This document shows positions 57,641 to 64,000 of a DNA stretch of 64,000 nucleotides, piece by piece. Positions within the stretch are counted from its first letter, which is position 1. Each line of letters starts with the position of its first letter. Source of the DNA: Rhizophagus clarus (Eukaryota; Glomeromycota; Glomeromycetes; Glomerales; Glomeraceae). The notes under the pieces were generated by a model. The model saw only the letters and a program-made list of their open reading frames with translations. It made no database searches and was not told the origin of the DNA. Both the position numbers and the translations under genes were made by a program. The stretch is taken from the NCBI GenBank assembly GCA_015698045.1, contig BLAL01000065.1, positions 62,001 through 126,000 on the forward strand. Direction: 5' to 3'.

Positions 57641-59722
57641 ATTTGCAATTAGTACAGAACTATAGCATTAATATTACAGTTAAAATTGTGCAATTGTGGT
57701 TCAATTTTTTTATAAAATCATATATACATTGTGGTGTAATTTTTTTTCTTTTGATTAAAATATAATTTCTTTCATACAATTTTCTTTTATAGTGATATTA
57801 ATTATTATTCAACAAATTATTAAATGTGAAATTGTCTTTGTAATTATAGATTTTATAGATTGTAACGTTAAAGTTTTTTTCTTTTTTGTTTGACTAAATA
57901 TCATTACTATCATATTACCAGTTACGGTATATTAAATCTAGCCAAAATTATGTTAAATCTAGCCAAAATTATGTTAATTCTGGCCAAAATTAAAATCGTC
58001 CTAAATTGCATTTTTTAAAATTGTACGCACTTTTTTTGGATTATTATATTGCATATCTTTAACTTTTATAATACATTGTATAACAAAATTTAATATATTT
58101 GGATGATGAAATAAATCCGCCGATATGGAATTTTATAATGCTAGAAATAGTTTAAGTCAAGAAAGATTTGAGCGCTTATTTTATGAATTAGTTGAGAAAT
58201 ATGAGCAGATTTCTAATTATTTGAATAATTTGTATAAATCCAAAACTTACTGGGCATTTTGTTATACCTCAACAATTTTTACTGCAGCAACACAAACAAC
58301 TTCGCGAGTAGAAGGTTTAAATGCAGTTCTGAAAAAAGAACTCATTAATTCTAATACTTCATTAGTTCAACTTAATAAGACAATAAATTGCCATTATCAA
58401 GAAGAAGAACAACAAAAAGAATATGCATTTTGGAAATCAGTTATTTCTTGTGTAGTTGATTTACAAACTGCAAATTTTCTTTTTCCTGCAGTTGAAACAA
58501 TTATTAAAAATTATCTAACAGACCCATTATATAACCTTCAAGTTCAAGAAATAAATCAAAGTGTGTATTATAAATGTGAACAGTTTGAATTAAATCAGTT
58601 TAATATATTTGAACAGGTATGAAAAAATTCTTAACTTCTTTATTTCGTTATAAATTAAAAAGTATGGCTAAGATTTTTATATCTTAAAATAATCAAATTT
58701 AAGGAAATAAATACTACAGGATTTTTAGAAGATTTATCTGATAAACGTAAAGCATGTATTAAGTCAATTTTTAATCATGTTAACCAAGAAGAAATTAAAG
58801 AAGTTTAGGGAGTCTCAGTCCAAAATACTCAAAAATTCAAGCATTTTATCCTTTTGATGAACAATTCGGCACATTTGTGTTCATGTTTAGCAACAATTAC
58901 AAGAGGCATTGTTTGCCATCATTATTTTAGTCTTATGATGCATACACATGCAGCAACATTTCATATTTGACTACTTAGGAAACGGTGGTACAAGAATCCT
59001 GAATTAAATGGAAAAAACGAACCTTTTATGTATGCTGCTAAATTTCAGAATACAGAATTACTAAAACAGCCTGAAAATCAAGAAGTTCCATATTTAACAG
59101 CTATGATTCAAAATAATATTGATAAATGGGATCAAACAAGTAAATCAAATTTAGATAAAAGAATTTTTTATGGAAGAGTAATGGGAATGGCAAAAAAAGT
59201 TACTATTAAAGCGGTTGAAAAGCGCGATACACAAATTTTTGAGATTTTTAAAGAATATCTTGATGAAAATGGAAATTTGGAGAATAATGATAGTAGAAAT
59301 AGTGAATCAGATTTTAATTTGGATGTTGAATCTAGCGAAAATGATGAAGAAAATAATTGTAGTTTTTTGCATCTTCAAAATCCCATGAAAAGACCTAAAA
59401 AAGGAAGACTAAAAGGAACGAAAAGGATTAAAAGTGTTACTGAAATTTTTAGCAAAAATAAACGCTACTGCAAAATTTGTGGCGAAGTTGGGCATTACTC
59501 AAATATGTGCATAAATAATCCAAATCGTAGTAAAGGCAAAAAATAACAGTTAGCGTAACGTTGGCATCAACTTATTATTATATTTTTTAATCGTATAATA
59601 AAGATATTTTTGGCTTAACTTCATTTAAATGACACTGTAATTTATTTTATTAAATCATTTAAATTGAATTAATTATTAAGACAAATTCGTTCTTTATTAT
59701 ATAGAACATTACATATAGAACA

Positions 59723-60913
59723 TTACAGTAATTGATATTTTCTACATTTACAAAACTAATTTAAAATCATCTAAAAATATTGACCTATCAACTGAAGAAT
59801 AAAAGTTGCTAAAAGATTAAAATGAAAAAAGAAAATGGAGATGAGTTTAATAGTATTTTCTGGCACTTTTACGCATGATTATTCAAGAATTAAGATAGTG
59901 AAGTAAGTGTCCAGTGGTTTAAAAAACTATATTTAAAAAGGAAACCCGAAATTAATAACAAAAAATAAATAAAAGAACTAAAACAAAAAAGAAAAGTATA
60001 AATACTGTACCTATAAGAGAGTGGAAAGCTGTATCTAAGTTACAAGAGGGAGAAAATTAAAATCAGCAACGAAGAATGAATGAAAAAATGAATAGAAAAT
60101 AAAAAATAAAGAAGAAAACTTACATCAAATAAAGTAGAAAGCTGCACTTAATTCTACAGGCGACGTGAAAAGTTGCACCTAAAAGGAAACCAAAATTAGC
60201 GCAAAAAAATAAAAGTATAAAGAACGAAAATAAAAAAAAAAGAAAAACATAAAAATACTTACAGGAGGAGCAAAAAGCCATACCTAATCCTACAGAAGAA
60301 GTAGAAAATCATACCTGAAAAGAAATCAGAATTAGCAACAAAGAATGAAAGAACGAATGAAAATAAGAAAGGAGAACATAATAATACCTTAAGTAATGTG
60401 TAGAAACCTGTACCTAAGCCTATAACGAAAGGAGCTGATCTTCCCTTTTCATATTGAATACCCTTGAGAAGTAGAAAGACGTGCCTAAAAAGAAAGATGC
60501 GCCTAATAAGAAAAAGCAACCAGGTTTAAGTAAATGTGTTAAAGACTACCACTAACAGCCAAGCTTTAAAATATCTACAAGAAAATGAAGAACAACAGTT
60601 AATTAAAGAAATAAAATACGTCAAAAAGCTACATATGAACACTTAAACTTACCATTTTCAAAGTTAAAGCTAGAAAAATACTGAAAAAAGATAGGGAGAA
60701 GGGTTAAATTTTTAAGGTTAATTGTTAAGCGAAGCTTTAAAAAAAGAAAGTGTAAAATACGAAAAAAAGAGATGTATAATATGATCGTGTGTAAAAAATC
60801 AGCAAATAAAATTAAATTATTGATTGGTATGCTTAACTGCCAATCAAATTTTATAAAATTAATAAATCACGTGAGGGTACACACATGCGCGGGTGCGCAC
60901 AAATTTTAAACCC
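59723..60913 (-). repeat. Right TIR of the MULE
   Basis: Inverted copy of 51858-53033, about 1.19 kb, carrying the mirror-image micro-exon array. Small differences such as GGGTACACACATGC against GGGTGCGCACATGC at the outer tip show independent drift since insertion. Confidence 0.85.
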
Positions 60914-60922
60914 TTATAAATA

Positions 60923-61917
60923 AATTCAATTATATTTAAATATATATTACTTTATAATTTTAGTAATATTTTAATTATTTTAATTACAGTAAAGAACATA
61001 AGCATTAGACTCCAAATATTTTTTGAAGAACAATTAACAATGAAAATTTATAGGATTAAAAATTAATAATAAGTAATAATCCTGATCATTTGCAAAATTT
61101 TAAGTTTATATAATATATAAATCAAAAGTTAGATGGTTATTGAATTTTATATAGCAAAAATATTGTTACTTTTTTATATAAATAATTTTATTTTTTTATT
61201 ATTTTACATTTAAATCTTCTAAATACATAAATTTTTTTTTTTAATATATTAATTTTTATAAATTAATACATATTTTTGTATAAATTTTGATCATATAATA
61301 TAGATAATTAGAAGTTTTTAACTATGCTGTATTTTTTCTTTTATTTTATTACAATTTTTGAATAATACAGCTTTTTTGTAAGATTCATTCTAAAATATTT
61401 TTATAAAAAACTCACAGATAAAAACCAAAAAATATTCTTCATAATAGATATTAAATATAAATAAATATTAAAATTCTACCTAAAGTAAATTACAATAAAA
61501 ATTTCAAAATTAAAAATTAACTACCATACAGATTTTTGCAAATAATTGATTTTTTTTATTATTAAATTTTTATTTTAATAATATTTTTGAATTTAATAAA
61601 TAAGCATTGACTTATTATAATGAATATAAATAGCCAATTTTTTTATGATTTTATTTTGGTTTTATACACTTATTAAAATATTTATGTACAAAAACCAATT
61701 TTATATTACTTTTTTAACATTTTTAAAGCTAAATTTACTAATCATTTAACTTTTAATTTATATATTATATAAACCTATAATTTTGCTAATGATCAAAGTT
61801 ATCATTAACCTTCAATTCTATAAATTTTTATAGTTGATTATCATGTGACTTCAACAAATATTTGTGATCAGAAGATATTTATGACCCTTACTATATATAA
61901 AAAAAAGTAATATTATT
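60923..61917. other. Extremely AT-rich spacer
   Basis: No gene, RNA or repeat boundary recognised. Confidence 0.3.
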
Positions 61918-61925
61918 ATAATATT

Positions 61926-62491
61926 GGTCTGGTTCATTTCACTGACAATTATTTTACCAATAATCACTTTACCAATACATATTTTACCAACAGGATCATT
62001 TCACTGATAAACATTTCACCAATAGTCATTTCATTGACAGTTATCATCACTACCAATACAAATTGAAATTCTTTTTATAAAGCATTTTTTTCTCCTTTTT
62101 TATCCATTACAGCTAATATAATAGTTTTTTTTTTTAAAAAAAAAAAAATACTTAATATATATAGAAAAAAAATCTTAAACATTAATCTTATGTTCATTAT
62201 CAATTGAAAGGAACAATTAAAAATATTTATATATATTGAGATTTAATTTAAAAATATATTTATTTATTCTTATGTACATACTATCTCGTATTATATAATA
62301 ACAATAATTTTGGCTGTCTTGTACAGTTGTATAATGAAAAAAAATTAGATTCAATTTTATTGTAATATATATAAATGGCAGTGAAATGACTTATCAGTAA
62401 GATGATCTTATCATCAAAATATTTGTCAGTAAAATGTTTATTGATGAAGTAATTGTCAGTGAAATGATTATCAGTAAATTAAACATGACCC
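61926..62491. mobile_element. 566-bp MITE with ATTTCACTGA arrays and 8-bp target duplication
   Basis: Left part begins GGTCTGGTTCATTTCACTGA and the right part ends CAGTAAATTAAACATGACCC, inverted with gaps. Multiple ATTTCACTGATAA and ATTTTACCAATA words lie at the left and their complements at the right (AATTGTCAGTGAAATGATTA). A perfect 8-bp direct repeat ATAATATT flanks it (61918-61925 and 62492-62499), fitting hAT-like insertion. Non-coding. Confidence 0.65.
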
Positions 62492-62499
62492 ATAATATT

Positions 62500-63073
62500 C
62501 CATTTTTCATTACAAAATGTTTTAAAAAGAATAAAAAGTCTAATTTTAATATATAAAATAAATATAATAATATTAAAGCAAAGTATTTATTTTTTTTAGC
62601 AAGAAATTAAAAATCAAGATTGAATTACCAATCACAAATGCTAATTATATTCTTATAAAAAATTCATTAAAGAATTCATTTATAAATTTATTAAAGTTTA
62701 ATGCAAAAAAGATGAATAAAAAATAAATAATAAAAACAAAAAGTTTTTTTTTTCTTTAAAAAGCTATTTAAATATTAATTATATAGAAATTATTATTAAA
62801 TTAAAAATAATAATAATGAAGTTTATTTAAAAATAATTTCAGAATTAATAATAATTAATAGGATTTTTATTTTAATTTCTCTTTAATAATTAAAAATTTT
62901 TTTTTTTGTTCTTTTTTTTCCTTTATATAAATATAATATGTAATATTTAATAAATTATTAAACTAACTGTTATTATATGAACTCTTTCTGGTCACATTTA
63001 AAACTGAAATCTGACATGATGATAAGACTAATATTTTGGTAACAAAGAGTACCAAACATAACTATCTCTACTA
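62500..63073. other. AT-rich spacer
   Basis: No gene or repeat boundary recognised. Confidence 0.3.
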
Positions 63074-63339
63074 CTAAAAACACTTTATTTTACAGCAATA
63101 AACAACTTGACAAATGAATAAACCAAGGACAACATACACTTTATACCCCATAATATAGATAATATGGACTTTACATCTGTGTTCTTGCAGAATAAGAATA
63201 ACTATAAGAATGCATACAAAAACTAATAACTTTATCAATAAAATAAAAAATTTTATTCTGTATAGTGACATAGAAATGGTGGTCTGCTTGGGCAATAAAA
63301 ACCTAGCAGGTATATTATAGCTTAGACGTCTATTAGAGC

Positions 63340-64000
63340 GATGAGATACCATGACCAAAGCTTCTTTCATCGCTGTTGATAACAACAAAACAATAACTAA
63401 TAGTTATACAAATCACGCAATTGACCTTCACAATAATGTGATGTCAAATATTACACAAGAGGACCCACATATTAGTCAACTCCAAGACAAGAAAGTGACA
63501 GTAGCGCAACACAATAATGGCTGACAAAATAACCACAGCTCAGAAAAAGCCATCAAGGTCTAATAATTTGAGACCTCTGCCACCCTTTTTGAATGACAAA
63601 TACCACCTAATTATGTGAACAAAAAGAAAAAATAGTGTCAGAAATCAGCCATATCAAATGAAGCTTCATTTGATAATACATATACCATCACACTTAGAGA
63701 ACATATAGAAATGAAGATAGATAACGTTATAACCATACCCTTCGCTGCTAATAGTAAATCCACCTTTGTAAATGATTTTATCAATCTAGAGGGTAACATA
63801 GAACATAGCAGCCATGATAGTACAAACATAGGTATTATGCATATGAAGCATAACATATATTTACAAAAGTTACAATCATTATCTGAAAATACTATCATGA
63901 TTGAAGTAAACGAAAACAATACAATACAAGATCAGCACAATCTTACAACATAATGGGAGATTATGCCAGGATCCCGAACTATATATAAATAGGTCAGAGG
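63340..64000 (+). pseudogene. Unassigned coding-like region cut by the window end
   Basis: Base composition is less A/T-rich than the preceding DNA. Two plus-strand open pieces are seen. One starts at an ATG near 63351 (MTKASFIAVDNNKTITNSYT) and ends in TGA near 63525. The other is 63711-63953, starting MKIDNVITIPFAANSKSTFV and ending NTIQDQHNLTT. Both are Asn/Thr/His-rich. Overlapping minus-strand frames (63074-63388, 63638-63919) are less convincing. They may be the 5' part of a retroelement or of a gene running out of the window; no family is recognised. Confidence 0.25.

Larger units (their letters stand above)
54564..58117. mobile_element. ~3.55-kb insertion inside the MULE transposase
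   Basis: The transposase reading stops being recognisable after GPLGENYLQF and resumes at EFYNARNSLSQERF. A 7-bp direct repeat CGCCGAT lies at each edge (54557-54563 and 58118-58124) and is a candidate target duplication, but no convincing terminal inverted repeats were found, so limits are provisional. The interior has a minus-strand tandem exon-intron array (55100-56150), plus-strand micro-exons (56760-57010) and a polypyrimidine tract (57060-57640). No transposase frame is visible. Confidence 0.5.
53290..59546 (+). pseudogene. MULE transposase with FAR1-like, DDE, SWIM and CCHC domains (broken)
   Basis: From ATG 53290 (MASSTSSDEQQQLHIGQYFV) the reading gives a FAR1-like DNA-binding region (HIGQYFVTWDTAIEYV, KLTIICQHADKPREPLTELQ) and a MULE DDE core with catalytic Asp candidates in INDITYKTYKYNM and PLVFMTDSDPAVDA. 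After the 3.5-kb insertion come EFYNARNSLSQERFERLF and the conserved TTSRVEGLNAVLKKEL. A SWIM zinc finger follows (CSC...VCHH near 58880-58925), then a C-terminal CCHC knuckle CKICGEVGHYSNMC. Breaks: TAG at about 53383, the hairpin MITE (53736-53888), TAA near 53923, TAA at 54271, the 3.5-kb insertion, TAG near 58806 and TGA near 58968. A GTATGA donor at 58617 may start a real intron ending about 58700. It is clearly inactive. Confidence 0.85.
51858..60913 (+). mobile_element. Mutator-like element (MULE) with long TIRs and perfect 9-bp target duplication
   Basis: A 9,056-bp element begins GGGTTTAAAATTTGTGCGCA and ends TGCGCACAAATTTTAAACCC. It is flanked by a perfect 9-bp direct repeat TTATAAATA (51849-51857 and 60914-60922), the hallmark length for Mutator-type insertions. 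The TIRs are about 1.18 kb (51858-53033 and 59723-60913), largely collinear with scattered substitutions and small indels. Between them lies a SWIM-type MULE transposase gene (53290-59546), now broken by stops, a 153-bp hairpin MITE and a 3.5-kb insertion. The TIRs contain a GC-rich outer tip (GCGCACCCGCGCATGTGCGC) and, inside, repeated micro-exon/intron-like units that would form the transposase mRNA leader. The intact ends and duplication suggest a fairly recent insertion, although the gene is dead. Confidence 0.92.

Noticed and set aside
57090-57765. Three overlapping plus-strand open frames up to 149 residues
   Set aside because: They lie in a polypyrimidine tract, occur in all three frames and have only Phe/Ser/Leu composition.

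Overview
The window looks like nuclear DNA of an arbuscular mycorrhizal fungus, most likely Rhizophagus or a close relative (Glomeromycotina). This is inferred from very high A+T content, many short GT-AG introns (about 60-100 bp), an F-box/LRR-like gene, a Sel1-repeat gene, a LaeA-like methyltransferase, and a dense load of decayed LINEs, MITEs and a large SWIM-type MULE. All exon models were read by eye from splice signals and reading-frame continuity; nothing was searched or computed.

Layout. 1-13.7 kb is repeat-rich: a dead LINE RNase H (463-1760), a nested inverted-repeat element with a polypurine core (1951-5443), part of a dispersed repeat (5443-6110), a hAT-type MITE with a perfect 8-bp target duplication (6888-7934), a decayed LINE ORF1-like region, and a TAA-flanked MITE. 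13.7-43.2 kb is the gene island: F-box protein (-), three-exon methyltransferase (+), Sel1-repeat protein (-), PHO89-type Na+/phosphate symporter (+), NHA1/Sod2-type Na+/H+ antiporter (+), a 16-exon redox fusion protein (+), an unassigned helical protein (-), an unassigned basic disordered protein (-), and a small Zn2Cys6 regulator (+). 43.2-64 kb is again repeat-rich: several TIR elements, satellite-like arrays, and a 9,056-bp Mutator-like element (51858-60913) with about 1.2-kb TIRs and a perfect 9-bp target duplication, itself carrying a hairpin MITE and a 3.5-kb insertion.

Two gene-level observations stand out. The gene at 28611-33978 encodes one 1,373-residue chain: signal peptide, animal-type heme peroxidase, DOMON, cytochrome b561, cytochrome b5 and FAD/NAD(P)H reductase. 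That order could carry electrons from cytosolic NAD(P)H across the membrane to an extracellular peroxidase domain, a DUOX-like logic built from different modules. The PHO89-like symporter and the Na+/H+ antiporter lie head-to-tail with only 167 bp between stop and start codons, which fits a sodium cycle: Na+ enters with phosphate and is exported in exchange for protons.

A third theme is structural. At least three repeat elements carry tandemly duplicated exon-intron units, with tiny exons, good GTAAG donors, TACTAAC-like branch sites and TAG/CAG acceptors.
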